DNA from: Lachnospiraceae bacterium
GTDB lineage: Bacteria; Bacillota; Clostridia; Lachnospirales; Lachnospiraceae
Length of the DNA stretch: 64,000 bases
Assembly: GCA_014804365.1 (NCBI GenBank)
Contig: JAAUZX010000024.1
Coordinates: forward strand, 19,470 to 83,469
Direction of reading: 5' to 3'
A program made the translations under genes and the position numbers. Below, one piece after another: positions 26,785 to 36,976 of this stretch. Under the pieces are notes generated by a model that was not told the DNA's origin, made no database searches, and worked only from the letters and a program-made list of their open reading frames with translations. Numbering within the stretch: the first letter of the stretch is position 1; the number at the start of each line of letters is the position of its first letter.

Positions 26785-27609
26785 ATGGAAAACAATACGA
26801 AAGAATTAGAGAGATTCGGAACGTTTCTGCATGCCGAGGAGTTGTCCGACAGGACACGGGAAATCTATCTTCTGCAAGCGAAACGTTTCCTGACATGGCT
26901 GGACGGACGTAAACTGACAAAGCAGGAGGTCATGAATTACAAGGAGACGGTCATCCGGGACGGAAAGAAGACGGCTACCGTTAATCTGGCGATTATAGCG
27001 CTTAACCGGTATCTGCGCTATGCGGGGTATGAGGAGTGTACGGTGCGTGCGCTCAGAGTACAGAAGCCCCAGTGTCCCGATAATATCTTAAGTCTGTCGG
27101 AATACCGCAAAATGATGGTATACGCAAGGCAGACAGGCCAGGAGAAATATTACTGTATCATGAGAACGCTGGCCTTGACAGGGATTCGTGTCAGCGAATT
27201 GTCCGGCTGTACGGTGGAGGCGGTGGGACAGGGCAGTTTCGAGGTGGAGAATAAGGGAAAGAGGCGAAATGTATATCTGCCGCGCAAACTGACCGGTGAC
27301 CTGAAGCAATATTGTATGGACGAACATATAGACGACGGGGTGATCTTTCGCGGGAGTACGGGGCAGCCCATCAGCAGGATCGCGGTCTATAAGATGCTGG
27401 TAAGGCTGGCACAGCGGGCGGGTGTTCCGTGGGAAAAGGCGCATCCGCACAGCTTCCGGCACCTTTTTGCCATTACTTACATGGAGAAATACTCCAATCT
27501 GACGGAACTGGCGGATATTCTCGGACATTCCAGCATGGAGACTACCAGAATCTATACGACGACTTCCGCGGAGGACAAACGTCGCAGAATGAACGAACTT
27601 GATTTGTAG
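26785..27609 (+). CDS. tyrosine recombinase/integrase (XerC/D-like)
   Basis: 274 aa: an N-terminal SAM-like core-binding domain and a C-terminal catalytic domain. Catalytic residues are visible: Arg in TGIRVSELSG, Lys in VENKGKRRNVYL, His-x-x-Arg in HPHSFRHLFA, His in LGHSSMETT and Tyr in RIYTTTS. A purine-rich GGAAGGAGAG lies before the ATG. It has no excisionase or cargo beside it, and the 3' flank is a core transporter gene. It may be a stand-alone recombinase rather than part of an element. Confidence 0.88.
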   Translation: MENNTKELERFGTFLHAEELSDRTREIYLLQAKRFLTWLDGRKLTKQEVMNYKETVIRDGKKTATVNLAIIALNRYLRYAGYEECTVRALRVQKPQCPDNILSLSEYRKMMVYARQTGQEKYYCIMRTLALTGIRVSELSGCTVEAVGQGSFEVENKGKRRNVYLPRKLTGDLKQYCMDEHIDDGVIFRGSTGQPISRIAVYKMLVRLAQRAGVPWEKAHPHSFRHLFAITYMEKYSNLTELADILGHSSMETTRIYTTTSAEDKRRRMNELDL

Positions 27610-27747
27610 TAAAATATTTTTATGTGTATCTTTGTGGCGGATCGGACAGAATATATTACAAAAGGACAGATGAACATACTTCGTGTGGCGTCCGGCTGCA
27701 TAAGATAAAATAACTGCCGTAAGTACAAGAAAGGGTAAGGTGATCAT

Positions 27748-28524
27748 ATGCAGCTTGCATTGGGACTGCTGATCCCGTTTGTCGGAACGACACTTGGGTC
27801 CGCAATGGTTTTTTGCATGAGAAATAAGATGAACCTGAAAGTGGAGAAAATGCTTCTGGGTTTCGCATCAGGCGTGATGATCGCAGCTTCGGTATGGTCG
27901 CTTCTGATTCCGGCCATCGATATGGCCAAGGAACAGGGTAAAATTGCATGGATTCCCGCAACTGTAGGTTTCCTGGGAGGGGTATTATTCCTGCTGGCGC
28001 TGGACAGTCTGATTCCGCATCTCCATCCGGAAAGCAGTAAGCCGGAGGGGATTGAAGCCAATTTAAAAAAAACAACCATGCTTGTCCTTGCGGTGACACT
28101 GCATAATATTCCGGAGGGGATGTCCGTAGGCGTGACTTTTGCGGGAGCACTCCTGGGCAATACAGGCATCACCATGGCGGGAGCATTTGCGCTTGCGCTT
28201 GGGATCGCCATTCAGAATTTCCCGGAGGGAGCGATCATCTCCATGCCGCTTCGCGGGGAAGGAATCTCGAAGCTTCGGGCTTTTGTCTATGGCTCCCTGT
28301 CAGGAGTTGTGGAACCTGTTGCGGCTGCGTTTACCATACTGCTTGCCGAGCAGATTGTGTCTGCGCTTCCCTATCTGCTTGCTTTTGCGGCAGGCGCCAT
28401 GATCTATGTAGTGGTGGAGGAACTGATACCTGAATCGCAGATGGGAGAACACAGCAATATCGGAACCATTGGAGCTGCCGCCGGGTTTGTGATCATGATG
28501 ATACTGGATGTGGCGCTCGGATAG
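27748..28524 (+). CDS. ZIP-family metal transporter
   Basis: 258 aa with eight predicted membrane helices. The two metal-binding helices have the signatures HNIPEGMSVGV (near residue 120) and NFPEGAIISMPL (near 158). ZIP proteins carry zinc, iron or other divalent metals into the cytoplasm. The loop after helix III (HLHPESSKPEG) is short and histidine-poor. It lies alone between the recombinase and a chemotaxis receptor. Confidence 0.92.
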   Translation: MQLALGLLIPFVGTTLGSAMVFCMRNKMNLKVEKMLLGFASGVMIAASVWSLLIPAIDMAKEQGKIAWIPATVGFLGGVLFLLALDSLIPHLHPESSKPEGIEANLKKTTMLVLAVTLHNIPEGMSVGVTFAGALLGNTGITMAGAFALALGIAIQNFPEGAIISMPLRGEGISKLRAFVYGSLSGVVEPVAAAFTILLAEQIVSALPYLLAFAAGAMIYVVVEELIPESQMGEHSNIGTIGAAAGFVIMMILDVALG

Positions 28525-28533
28525 ATTCCATTA

Positions 28534-28562
28534 TTGAAGTCGGGATAGATATCGTGTATAAT
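28534..28562 (+). promoter_or_regulatory. sigma-A promoter of the second chemotaxis receptor gene
   Basis: TTGAAG, 17 bases, then a perfect TATAAT; the ATG lies 40 bases downstream behind CAGGAGG. No sigma-28 type motility promoter is seen. Confidence 0.75.
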
Positions 28563-28602
28563 ATGGATGCTATGATACTGGCGATTCAGGAGGTTACACA
28601 CA

Positions 28603-29880
28603 ATGAAGACAATTAAAGGAAAGCTGATGATCATTGTTTCGATAACGTCTTTTGCCGTTTTGTTTATCGGTTCTGTCGTAAGCGCTCTGAGTATCGGTAA
28701 GGCGGACACAGGCAGTGCGGTCGTTGCAGGACTTGTGATCGGCGCGATCGGAATGGCAGCGGTCGATTTGATCGTTGGAGCCACGTTCAATAAGGCGCTG
28801 CGTCCGCTGGCGGAGCTTAAGCAATTCGCGACAGGTAATTTCAGCGGACAGGTGAGTGCGGGCAGTAAGGCGAAGGTGGCAGACGGATTTAAGGATGAGA
28901 TGGAAGAAGTTACATATGCTACCAGCAGCATTAAGCAGCACATCAAGGAGATTACTACGGGCACGAATAAGGAAGCGACGAGCATAGCCGAGACTGCTTC
29001 GGCGGCGTATACCGAAATGGCGACCCTGAATAATAATATTGACGAGATGGACCAGATTATGGAGCGGCTCATTGGTCAGGTAGAGGAAGCGGCGGAAGTG
29101 ACACGGTCGATCAGTCAGGCAAGTAATGATATCGGTGAGACGGTGGATGACGTTTCGCACAAAGCTTCCGATTCTGCGGGCGCTTCCAGAGAGATTAATA
29201 CCCGTGCGGAGAAGCTGTATGTGAGTACGTTGGAGTCTAAGAAGCAGGCGAGTCTGATCTATCACAGCACGGAGCATGAATTGGAGCGTGCGCTGAAGGA
29301 AGTGGAGAAGATCGAGATCATCAAGAACCTGTCGCAGGAGATCGGGGGTATTGCCAACCAGACGAATCTGATCGCATTAAATGCGGCAATCGAGGCGGCA
29401 AGAGCCGGCGAGGCGGGCAAAGGATTCGCTGTGGTTGCCGATGAAGTACGGAGTCTGGCGGAGAATTCACAGGATACAGTGGACAAGATACAGAAAGTAA
29501 TAGATGATGTGGTGAGTTCCGTTATGGATTTAAGAGACAGTGCCACGAAGCTGTTAAGCTTCATGACGGATCATGTGATTCAGGATTATCATTCCATGGT
29601 GGACACAGCCGAGCAGTATCAGAAGGATGCGGCATTCTTCGACAATATTGCCAGCGATCTGGGAGCGGCTTCCGAGCAAATGGGTGCTTCCGTGGGGGAG
29701 ATGCTGACATCTCTGCAGACGGTGACAGGGTTAAACAGCGTGATTGTCGACGAAGTCCACAATGTAGCAGAGGCTATGCAGCATACCAATGTCGGTTCTG
29801 AGGAGATCCTGCGTAAAATGGCGATTCTGGACAGAAGCAGCCGATCCCTGCAGGAGATCGCGGCGACATTTAAGATTTGA
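28603..29880 (+). CDS. methyl-accepting chemotaxis protein with no large sensor domain
   Basis: 425 aa. Two membrane helices lie close together at the N-terminus (about 8-30 and 38-60), so there is almost no extracellular domain. A HAMP-like segment ([18 protein letters not shown]) and the MCP signalling domain follow, with the hairpin tip [19 protein letters not shown] near 270-290. Such receptors sense through the membrane or partner proteins. The long insert after the tip ([20 protein letters not shown]) resembles those in other clostridial MCPs. It overlaps the convergent symporter gene by 11 bases. Confidence 0.93.
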   Translation: MKTIKGKLMIIVSITSFAVLFIGSVVSALSIGKADTGSAVVAGLVIGAIGMAAVDLIVGATFNKALRPLAELKQFATGNFSGQVSAGSKAKVADGFKDEMEEVTYATSSIKQHIKEITTGTNKEATSIAETASAAYTEMATLNNNIDEMDQIMERLIGQVEEAAEVTRSISQASNDIGETVDDVSHKASDSAGASREINTRAEKLYVSTLESKKQASLIYHSTEHELERALKEVEKIEIIKNLSQEIGGIANQTNLIALNAAIEAARAGEAGKGFAVVADEVRSLAENSQDTVDKIQKVIDDVVSSVMDLRDSATKLLSFMTDHVIQDYHSMVDTAEQYQKDAAFFDNIASDLGAASEQMGASVGEMLTSLQTVTGLNSVIVDEVHNVAEAMQHTNVGSEEILRKMAILDRSSRSLQEIAATFKI

Positions 29881-31165
29881 TATGTTTTTGCAGGCAGTAT
29901 AGTGCCAGCACGTTGGGCAGTACCATAATGGCGTTGATCAGATCCGTGCTCTCCCAGACGAGACGCATCGGGATGATGGCGCCGAGATAGATCATCACAG
30001 TATAGGCGAGTTTATAGAGCGGGATACCTTTTTTACCCATAAGGTATTCCGTTGCTTTTTCTCCGAAGTATGACCAGCCGATCAACGTGGTGACAGCGAA
30101 GGCGGCGAGAGAGATTGTCAGGAAAGCGTCTCCGACATAGGGCAGATGTGCGAAAGCAGCCGCAGTCAGTCCGGTTTCGGCGGCTCCTGTGACGGAGGCG
30201 GGGTCGTAGAGAATGTTGGCGACGATAACCAGTCCGGTGATCAGACACATGACCACGGTGTCCCAGAATACGGCAGTCATGGATACATACGCCTGTATGC
30301 GGGGATCTCTGACATGGGATGCTGCCGCGGCGATGGCGGAAGTACCGATTCCAGCCTCATTGGTGAAGAGTCCTCTGGCGATTCCGTAGCGTACGGCGTG
30401 CTGCAGGGCTGCGCCTGTCATGCCGCCGGCCATGGAGCGGAAGCCGAAGGCGCTTTTCAGGATCAGGACACAAGTATCGAGCAGTACGCTTCGATAGAGG
30501 ATCAGCAGCAGTATGCAGCCTAACAGATAGACGAAGCTGATGGCCGGAACCGTGCGTTCACACAGATTGGCAATACTGTGGACACCGCCCAGAATCACTG
30601 CCGCGGTGAGAAGGGCCAGAATGATGCCGACCAGATGTGGCGACAAACCGAAGGAAGCGGAGGCCGCCTGTGTGACGGAATTCGCCTGTGTGGTGCAGCC
30701 GACACCGAAAGCGGCAAGCAGTGTGCAGAAGGCATACAGGCTGCCAAGTTTAGTGTTATGTAAACCGTTTTTCAGCACATACATGGGACCGCCGACGTAG
30801 GAGCCGTCATCACGGCGGCTGCGAAACAGTACGCTTAAGTAACATTCACTGTATGCGGTAGCCATGCCCAGAATACCGGTGATCCAGCACCAGAAGATGG
30901 CACCCGGGCCGCCCAGGGCTACGGCGGTGGAGACACCGATGATATTGCCGGTGCCCAGCGTAGCTGCCAGAGTGGTGGCGAGAGCGGAGAAGGGTGACAG
31001 GTTCTGCTCCGTATTGTCGGCTTTGCCCAGAGAGAGCTTCAGGGCATAGAGGAGATTGCGCTGCGGGAAATGCAGCTTTACAGTAAAATAGATGTGCGTG
31101 CCTAATAGCAGCGCAAGCAGGGGAAATCCCCAGATCAGGTCGTTGAGTCGCTCCAGTATTGACAT
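29870..31165 (-). CDS. AGCS-family sodium:alanine/glycine symporter
   Basis: 431 aa from the ATG of [13 protein letters not shown]; the 87 extra codons of the ORF track are polar and unlike the family. The hallmark [22 protein letters not shown] and the later [14 protein letters not shown] are both present. About ten membrane helices. It imports alanine, glycine or a related small amino acid with sodium. The gene ends by overlapping the convergent chemotaxis receptor gene, and no metabolic partner is adjacent. Confidence 0.93.
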   Translation of the reverse strand: MSILERLNDLIWGFPLLALLLGTHIYFTVKLHFPQRNLLYALKLSLGKADNTEQNLSPFSALATTLAATLGTGNIIGVSTAVALGGPGAIFWCWITGILGMATAYSECYLSVLFRSRRDDGSYVGGPMYVLKNGLHNTKLGSLYAFCTLLAAFGVGCTTQANSVTQAASASFGLSPHLVGIILALLTAAVILGGVHSIANLCERTVPAISFVYLLGCILLLILYRSVLLDTCVLILKSAFGFRSMAGGMTGAALQHAVRYGIARGLFTNEAGIGTSAIAAAASHVRDPRIQAYVSMTAVFWDTVVMCLITGLVIVANILYDPASVTGAAETGLTAAAFAHLPYVGDAFLTISLAAFAVTTLIGWSYFGEKATEYLMGKKGIPLYKLAYTVMIYLGAIIPMRLVWESTDLINAIMVLPNVLALYCLQKHIKS

Positions 31166-31276
31166 AGACGGTATCGCTTTCCGCTCGATTATATTTTCAG
31201 TATATAAATATGGGGCGGTAAAAAGAACCAAAATGTGGTAAGATGGATAAGAAGCGGGACGATCGGAGATTTCGAA

Positions 31277-31663
31277 ATGGAGATTACTATGGAAGAGAGA
31301 GCATATGAATGGGCACGTGCACTGTGTCATTATGCGGGTGAAGGAGAAACGTTTCTGCAGGAATTCTGGCAGATGTTGACACAGTCGGAAGGGGTCTTTC
31401 GGGAATTTACATATTATCTGGAACATCAGGATTTCTTATGTGAGTATAAGATAGAGGGGTACAGTGTAGTGGACTTGATGGTCTGGCAGATGGATCACTT
31501 CAAGGCACAGATGGATCGGGGCAGAGATGACATGAAGAACAATGGGGATAAGATGTTACTGATGGCGTTTCATACCATGCTTAAGATGGAGCGTGATCCG
31601 GAGCGGTATGTGAATCTGCTGCAGACCGAGACAGGGACGGATTATCCTGAGAAATATAAATAA
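31277..31663 (+). CDS. hypothetical protein (128 aa)
   Basis: Start chosen at the ATG 7 bases after GGAGA; a second ATG four codons on is possible. The protein is soluble, acidic and all-helical (YEWARALCHYAGEGETFLQEFWQML), with a C-terminal helix pair. It is separated by 20 bases from the nucleoid-associated protein gene and probably shares its transcript. I do not recognise the family. Confidence 0.7.
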   Translation: MEITMEERAYEWARALCHYAGEGETFLQEFWQMLTQSEGVFREFTYYLEHQDFLCEYKIEGYSVVDLMVWQMDHFKAQMDRGRDDMKNNGDKMLLMAFHTMLKMERDPERYVNLLQTETGTDYPEKYK

Positions 31664-31683
31664 GAACGGGAGAAGCACATAGG

Positions 31684-32709
31684 ATGAATAAAGAAGAGAT
31701 CAGAATAAAGAATGTGATCGTGCATATTCTGGATTCTACCATCGGTATGCCGGTGTTGTCGGATACGGAACTGGAATACGGCTCTGAGGTGGCGGAGTTT
31801 CTGAAGGAGCATATCGCACGGATCAGTTCGGGAGACGACGCAAAGGAGTGTCGTTTTTATAAAGAAGAATCGGAGGTATACCATCTGCTGAACGCCTATG
31901 CGGACGAAGATTTCGTGTCGGTCAGCAAGGATATTGCCACGCAGCTCTATGAGATCATGAACAGCAACATAGATATTCCGGCGGCGGATCTGATGGTGGT
32001 GCGTTTTAAGGAGGGGGAGGATGAGTATCTGGCTCTTCTTAAGATGAATTATAAGTCCCTCTACACGCATCGCACGATGGCGACAGAGGACGGTGAGGGC
32101 AACAGCAATGAGATCATTCGGCATAAGTCGATTCTTCCTTCGGAGACCCAGCGGCTGACGGAAGCGGCGATCATAAGGCTGCAGGATCTGGCGTTGTGGG
32201 TGATCGAGAAAAAGTATGAGGTGAACGGAGAGAAGACTAACTATTTCTCTTTTCTCTTCTTAAAGTGCAGCGCGCATCTGTCGCATAAATCCAAACTGTC
32301 CATTGTGAGCCGTGCCGTGGAGAGCGTACAGAAGGAAGGATACGACGAGACGGAGCGGTTCGAGAAACAGATGCGTGCCAAGAGCATCATTCAGGAGGAG
32401 ATCGAGGAGAAGGGTGGTTTCGTGGTAGAGGAGCTGGCGGAGAGAATCTTCGAGGAACAGCCGGAATTAAAAGTGGCTTTTCAGGATAAAATGGAAAAGT
32501 ATGATATGGTGAAGGAAGAGATCCAGCCCCAGAGTGAAAATACGGTGCGCAAGTATCAGAGCCAGCACTTGTACACGGATACGGGGATCGAGATTAAGAT
32601 ACCGATGGAACAGTATAAGAATCCGAGAAGCGTGGAGTTCATCACGAATCCCGACGGAACGATCTCGGTACTGATCAAGAATATCGAACATCTGGAAGCG
32701 AAGCTGTAG
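31684..32709 (+). CDS. nucleoid-associated protein (NdpA/YejK-like, 37-kD family)
   Basis: 341 aa matching the plan of the bacterial 37-kD nucleoid-associated family: an N-terminal alpha/beta part (IRIKNVIVHILDSTIGMPVLSD), a middle containing LLKMNYKSLYTH, and a C-terminal half with FVVEELAERIFEEQPEL and IEIKIPMEQYKNPRSVEF. Family members bind DNA; the physiological role is poorly defined. It forms a run with the 128-aa gene before it and the DUF2974 gene after it. Confidence 0.85.
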   Translation: MNKEEIRIKNVIVHILDSTIGMPVLSDTELEYGSEVAEFLKEHIARISSGDDAKECRFYKEESEVYHLLNAYADEDFVSVSKDIATQLYEIMNSNIDIPAADLMVVRFKEGEDEYLALLKMNYKSLYTHRTMATEDGEGNSNEIIRHKSILPSETQRLTEAAIIRLQDLALWVIEKKYEVNGEKTNYFSFLFLKCSAHLSHKSKLSIVSRAVESVQKEGYDETERFEKQMRAKSIIQEEIEEKGGFVVEELAERIFEEQPELKVAFQDKMEKYDMVKEEIQPQSENTVRKYQSQHLYTDTGIEIKIPMEQYKNPRSVEFITNPDGTISVLIKNIEHLEAKL

Positions 32710-32730
32710 AAAGCAGGAGTGGTGAAGCGT

Positions 32731-33894
32731 ATGGGGACGATATTGGATTATCTGAAAGAATACGGTGATTATACCTTGCAGGAGAAGCCTCTTAGCGAAG
32801 TGGATAGTCTGGTGCTCAGTCAGTTTGCTTATCTGAAATTCGACGAGGTGACACCCGATGCCGATGAGGAACAGACCATGGTGAGTTTGCGTGAGATTGC
32901 TGAGCATGAGATGTATGACAGCCTGTACAGCGATGAGCGCTATCGGAAAGAGAACACAGCGCTTTTTCAGGCAATGTATCATGGTAGTCGGTTCGGTGGT
33001 TTGAAGGTTGGGAGTTATGTAAACTATATTGACCTTGAGACGGAGACACAGTTTTCGGCGGTGACATTTCTTCTGCCGAACGGCATAAGCTATGTGGCAT
33101 ACCGTGGAACCGATGAGAACATCGTAGGATGGAAAGAGGATATGAATCTGGCCTTTTCGGAACCGGTGCGCGGACAGTACATGAGCTTGGACTATCTGGA
33201 GCGCGCAGCGCGCAGGATACAAGGGGATTTCTATGTGGGCGGACACTCTAAGGGCGGCAATCTGGCCACTTACGCCTGCATGAACTGCCGGGGAGAGGTG
33301 CGGCAGCGCATCTTTGCGGTCTTCGATCACGACGGACCAGGGTTCCGGCCGGAAGTGAAGGAGCAGAGCGCTTACGGTGAGATCGCAGACAGAATCCATA
33401 AGACGATACCGCATTCTTCTTTAGTGGGAATGCTTCTGTATACGGACGGCGCTTACCGGGTAGTGGAAAGCAAAACCATCGGACTGGCACAGCATAATCC
33501 TTATACATGGCTGGTCGATGGCGATCACTTCCGGATCGTCGAGGAGCTATACGAGGGTCGCAGGTTCATGGACGAGGCGTTAAACCAGTGGATTCTATCA
33601 CTGGATCAGGAGCAGATGCACACCTTTGTAGATACCTTCTATCAGATCATACTTGCTTCCGAGACCGATAATCTGATCGACTTTACAGCCAACTGGTTTC
33701 AAAGCATACATAAAATCAGCGCGGCGCTTAAAGAGATCGATCCGGAAACCGGCAAGATAATGATCCGGATCATGAAGTCTCTCTTTGACATTGTCTCGCT
33801 GAATGCCAAAGAACGGGTAAAGAGCAGGACTGAACTGCAAAGAGAGAGATTCGATGAGGGGATGCTGCAGTTGGAACAGATGTTTACGAAATAG
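32731..33894 (+). CDS. DUF2974 (Mbeg1-like) alpha/beta hydrolase
   Basis: 387 aa from the ATG 11 bases after AGGAG; GTG codons at 32719 and 32722 are alternatives. The alpha/beta-hydrolase nucleophile elbow reads GGHSKGGN near residue 173. YVAYRGTDENIVGWKEDMN before it is typical of lipase-like class 3 hydrolases. The C-terminal 130 residues are helical. The substrate is unknown; lipid or ester hydrolysis is likely. It ends 11 bases inside the convergent C26 gene. Confidence 0.88.
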   Translation: MGTILDYLKEYGDYTLQEKPLSEVDSLVLSQFAYLKFDEVTPDADEEQTMVSLREIAEHEMYDSLYSDERYRKENTALFQAMYHGSRFGGLKVGSYVNYIDLETETQFSAVTFLLPNGISYVAYRGTDENIVGWKEDMNLAFSEPVRGQYMSLDYLERAARRIQGDFYVGGHSKGGNLATYACMNCRGEVRQRIFAVFDHDGPGFRPEVKEQSAYGEIADRIHKTIPHSSLVGMLLYTDGAYRVVESKTIGLAQHNPYTWLVDGDHFRIVEELYEGRRFMDEALNQWILSLDQEQMHTFVDTFYQIILASETDNLIDFTANWFQSIHKISAALKEIDPETGKIMIRIMKSLFDIVSLNAKERVKSRTELQRERFDEGMLQLEQMFTK

Positions 33895-34528
33895 GCTGCT
33901 GTGCGGCGAAGTATCGTAGGAGATGTTCGCCGCCGGCCTCCGTCATGCGTTCGGGATGCCACTGGACGGCCATGACGGGCAGACTTGTGTGCATGATTCC
34001 CTCGATAATATTGTCGCCGGAGCGGCATACGGCAGTAAGCCCGCCGCCCAGCCGGTCCACGGCCTGATGATGGGCGGAATTGACCTGTGTACTTGTGCCG
34101 TATAGCTGATAGAAGAAATCCATGCGGTTCAGTCCGTTGTGATAGACATAATGGTGTTGATCTTTACCGATCCACTTGTGCATATCCGCAGTGTCGATAT
34201 CCTGTATGATCGTTCCGCCAAGCTGTACGTTGATTAACTGCATCCCTTTGCATATGCCCAGGATGGGCTTTTTTTGTTTCATAAAAAAGCTGAGCGCCTG
34301 CAGTTGTATGATATCCAGTTCCGTATCAATATTGTAGGAACCGTGGTTGTTCTGTCCGAAGAAGGCAGGAGTGATGTCTCCGCCGCCGGGCAGCAGCAGA
34401 TGACTGGCAAGGGCCGCTTCCTCCACAGACAGCGTGGTGATATAAGGAATCTCCAGACGATGGAGAGCAGTTTCATAGTTGTGAGTGGCGTCGGCGCGCC
34501 CGACGATTGCGATAGCGGTAGAAGGCAT
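33884..34528 (-). CDS. gamma-glutamyl-gamma-aminobutyrate hydrolase-like (peptidase C26)
   Basis: 214 aa, a class I glutamine amidotransferase-like fold. The nucleophile elbow is ILGICKGMQLINVQLGG (Cys near 96) and the His-Glu pair is VQWHPE near 195. LLLPGGGDITPAFFG is the usual oxyanion region. The family removes gamma-glutamyl groups from compounds such as gamma-Glu-GABA or folate polyglutamate. No polyamine pathway gene is nearby, so the substrate is open. Confidence 0.9.
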   Translation of the reverse strand: MPSTAIAIVGRADATHNYETALHRLEIPYITTLSVEEAALASHLLLPGGGDITPAFFGQNNHGSYNIDTELDIIQLQALSFFMKQKKPILGICKGMQLINVQLGGTIIQDIDTADMHKWIGKDQHHYVYHNGLNRMDFFYQLYGTSTQVNSAHHQAVDRLGGGLTAVCRSGDNIIEGIMHTSLPVMAVQWHPERMTEAGGEHLLRYFAAQQPIS

Positions 34529-34643
34529 AGGATGTTCCTCGTGACGGCAATATTACTATAGTATATGTGGAACCGTGGAAATTGTCAGTGAGGATATTAC
34601 AGCATGCGTGGAACCGCCGGCAGAAAGCCGGGCGCATGGAAAA

Positions 34644-35462
34644 CTAGGAACGGCTGTTTAATAGCCTAACGGGTCCGGATATGATTTCCCGCGCCACATA
34701 CAGTACGCTGTCCATGCGTGCCTGCATGCTCCATTTGACCAGTGTCAGTTCGCCGCGGGCGATCTCAATGCAGGTGATGCACCGGGGATGAACACAACTG
34801 CCGGTGTTATAATAATAGGCGGGCTCGTCGGGCAGTACGGGGCGATGGGTATGCCCTGTGATTAAGATATGCCCGTTTTCTTCGGCCCAGCTGCGTAAGG
34901 TTTCTTCGTATTTTTCTTTTACTTCGTAGTTTTTCGCTGCACTGGTGGGGTCTAAAATGCCGAGATTTTCCAGTGGGTTCCAGAAGTATCTTACTAGGAA
35001 ACGGGCCAGAGGCCAGAGTGTGGAATTAAGCAGACTTGCCTGATGACCGTGGGTCAGATACAGCGATTTTTCGGGTGCAGACTGTGAATAAAGAATGATA
35101 CCTTCATAGTAGCCGGGACATTTTCTCTTGACAATATCGTGATTGCCGTAGATCAGGTACAGACGATTCCTTTGCTCAAACATGGCGAACATGTCGTATA
35201 CATCGCTGTGAATCTCGGTGATGTTTTGTAGTTTCCTGTTTTCCCATAATTCCTCCCCGTCGCCCAATTCAATATAGGTAAAGCCGTTTCGATAATAGTG
35301 ATCCATGGCTGCAAAGTACAGGTGCTGATTCTTCAGAAAGTTATCCGAAGAGGTGCCCACGCCCCTGTGGCAGTCGCTTACAAGGACGTATTTCGAGCAG
35401 TGATTCAGCGGAAGTACAGGGGCCTGTGCAAAGGCGCGGTTCAGACGATCTCCGGCGCTCAT
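34644..35462 (-). CDS. calcineurin-like metallophosphoesterase
   Basis: 272 aa from the ATG behind AAAGGAA; the 63 extra codons of the ORF track are the upstream gene in another frame. Metal ligands are visible in VLVSDCHRG, IELGDGEELW, YGNHDIV, THGHQAS and ITGHTHRPV. Its start overlaps the stop of the DUF4474 gene (ATGA), so the two are translationally coupled. The substrate is unknown; similar enzymes act on UDP-diacylglucosamine or on phosphodiesters. Confidence 0.9.
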   Translation of the reverse strand: MSAGDRLNRAFAQAPVLPLNHCSKYVLVSDCHRGVGTSSDNFLKNQHLYFAAMDHYYRNGFTYIELGDGEELWENRKLQNITEIHSDVYDMFAMFEQRNRLYLIYGNHDIVKRKCPGYYEGIILYSQSAPEKSLYLTHGHQASLLNSTLWPLARFLVRYFWNPLENLGILDPTSAAKNYEVKEKYEETLRSWAEENGHILITGHTHRPVLPDEPAYYYNTGSCVHPRCITCIEIARGELTLVKWSMQARMDSVLYVAREIISGPVRLLNSRS

Positions 35463-36388
35463 GTTTTTTCCTTTCTTTTTGGAGGCCGGCAGCCACATTT
35501 CTTGTGACAACGTCTGTGGAATCTGCGTATGCGGAATAGTCTTCTGAATGCCGCGGGAAGATAGTAGTAAAGGAAAAGAATGCGGTCTTCGGTGCGGATA
35601 AAGGGTCTGGTGACGTAAGCGTACAGTCTGCAGCACATGCGGTTTACGCATTGGGAAAGCCGACGGTGGAAGCGTGTCAACAGATTGAAGTCTTCGGAGT
35701 AGGACGAACGAAAGACGAAAGAGCAGCAGAGACCCTGAATGTCGAGTTGTTTCAATTCATAGCCTGCGCGGCATAACCCCTCATAGAAAGCGTCACACAT
35801 TTCCGAATCGGGAAAACAGATGGAAGCGTGCAGACATAGTTCGGAAGGGTTTGAGAAAAGTCCGGGCTCAAATATCGTGAGCCACCAGTGTCTTTCGGAA
35901 AGTTTGAGACAGTCCGTGCCTTGGCGGCACAGACAAAGCGTGCATGGAAGCATTTCATCGTCTTCGACGGCGGCAAAGAGGGCAGTCTTGTATTCTTCCG
36001 CAGAGAGAATCCGGTCGGCGTGGTAGATCCCGATTTCCGAACCGGTATTGATGCCGTATTGCCCTTTCCAGAGCTCGATCAACCATGTTCTGCCGCGATA
36101 GTTGAAATAGATCGGCAGGGCATCGAAGACCATCTGGAAGCGAGGTGCCATATAGTCATAAAGCCATGTGTAACCGGCCGTTTTCTGCCATGCGCCAAGC
36201 GTGGACGAGAAGAAGCCGCAGCGGCAGTGATAGGCGTAACCGAAAGGTTTGGCAAGTTGTTCTAACAGGGAACATTTCTGACATTTATCCATACATTTGA
36301 TACGGCAGATGATCTTCCGTCTGCGGTACCATGAGAAGATCATACAGAATAGAACGAGTAATAATAAGATAAGCAGTGCATAGTACAT
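35459..36388 (-). CDS. DUF4474 family membrane-anchored protein
   Basis: 309 aa. An N-terminal helix (YYALLILLLLVLFCMIFSWY) anchors the chain. The DUF4474 domain follows: FGYAYHCRCGFFSSTLGAWQKTAGYT and then IYFNYRGRTWLIELWKGQYGINTGSEIGIY near 90-125. The C-terminal half is Cys- and Arg-rich. It is coupled to the metallophosphoesterase by a 4-base overlap. The role of the family is not known; the coupling suggests a shared envelope task. Confidence 0.85.
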   Translation of the reverse strand: MYYALLILLLLVLFCMIFSWYRRRKIICRIKCMDKCQKCSLLEQLAKPFGYAYHCRCGFFSSTLGAWQKTAGYTWLYDYMAPRFQMVFDALPIYFNYRGRTWLIELWKGQYGINTGSEIGIYHADRILSAEEYKTALFAAVEDDEMLPCTLCLCRQGTDCLKLSERHWWLTIFEPGLFSNPSELCLHASICFPDSEMCDAFYEGLCRAGYELKQLDIQGLCCSFVFRSSYSEDFNLLTRFHRRLSQCVNRMCCRLYAYVTRPFIRTEDRILFLYYYLPAAFRRLFRIRRFHRRCHKKCGCRPPKRKEKT

Positions 36389-36549
36389 AATCTGTAACCT
36401 ATAATCCTATGTGGTTTTACTCTATTTTATGCATGGAAATTATAGGGGTGCTAGAGATTAAAATGTGGAGACATTTTAATTGCGTTTTGTGCCGAAGCGA
36501 AGCGTAGACTGATATAGAAATATAGAGGGGTTTGAGTGTATGTAGTAGT

Positions 36550-36792
36550 TTATGCGGTCTTTTTCTCAAGCTCCTCGATGCGCTGGTCATGCTGGTCTAC
36601 TTTCTTAATCAGCAGACTGATGGTTTCATGATCTAATTTACAAGCATTGATCTCATGCTGCATGATTTCCATGCGGGCTTCTATTTTGTCGAAGTGGTCA
36701 TCTACAGAATCAAATCGTTTATTAATTCGATCTTCCATACGCCCCATTTCTTCTAAAATGGTATTAAACATAGCTTTTGTTTCATTATCCAT
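36550..36792 (-). CDS. small coiled-coil protein
   Basis: 80 aa from the ATG 9 bases after AGGAGG. The sequence is one long amphipathic coil with heptad repeats (MEDRINKRFDSVDDHFDKIEARMEIM...). It resembles the 75-aa protein at 58601-58828 in size and layout. Such proteins are often phage- or element-derived or act as oligomeric adaptors. No function can be assigned. Confidence 0.65.
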   Translation of the reverse strand: MDNETKAMFNTILEEMGRMEDRINKRFDSVDDHFDKIEARMEIMQHEINACKLDHETISLLIKKVDQHDQRIEELEKKTA

Positions 36793-36904
36793 AAGTTGAA
36801 TCCTCCTGTGAAATGAGTGTATCACAATTAATAGGTAATGTCTATGGATTTATGAAAGAAAAATATTTTTTTAGAAAATATTGTACACGATATTTTGAAC
36901 ATAC

Positions 36905-36957
36905 TTTACAAATGTCTTTGTAATGCCTATAATTCTTTAATAAAATGTTTTATATAA
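36905..36957 (+). promoter_or_regulatory. promoter and probable operator of the ROK regulator gene
   Basis: TTTACA, 17 bases, perfect TATAAT (36928-36933). The next bases, CTTTAATAAAATGTTTTATA, contain the inverted repeat ATAAAA-TG-TTTTAT (36940-36953). Nearly the same sequence follows the -10 box of the dehydrogenase promoter at 38580-38603. Confidence 0.7.
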
Positions 36958-36976
36958 GCGCGGAGGATCGAATATA

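Noticed and set aside
26785-27609. Tyrosine recombinase as the integrase of a local mobile element
   Set aside because: No flanking direct repeats, tRNA gene or cargo could be found next to it; neighbours are core genes.
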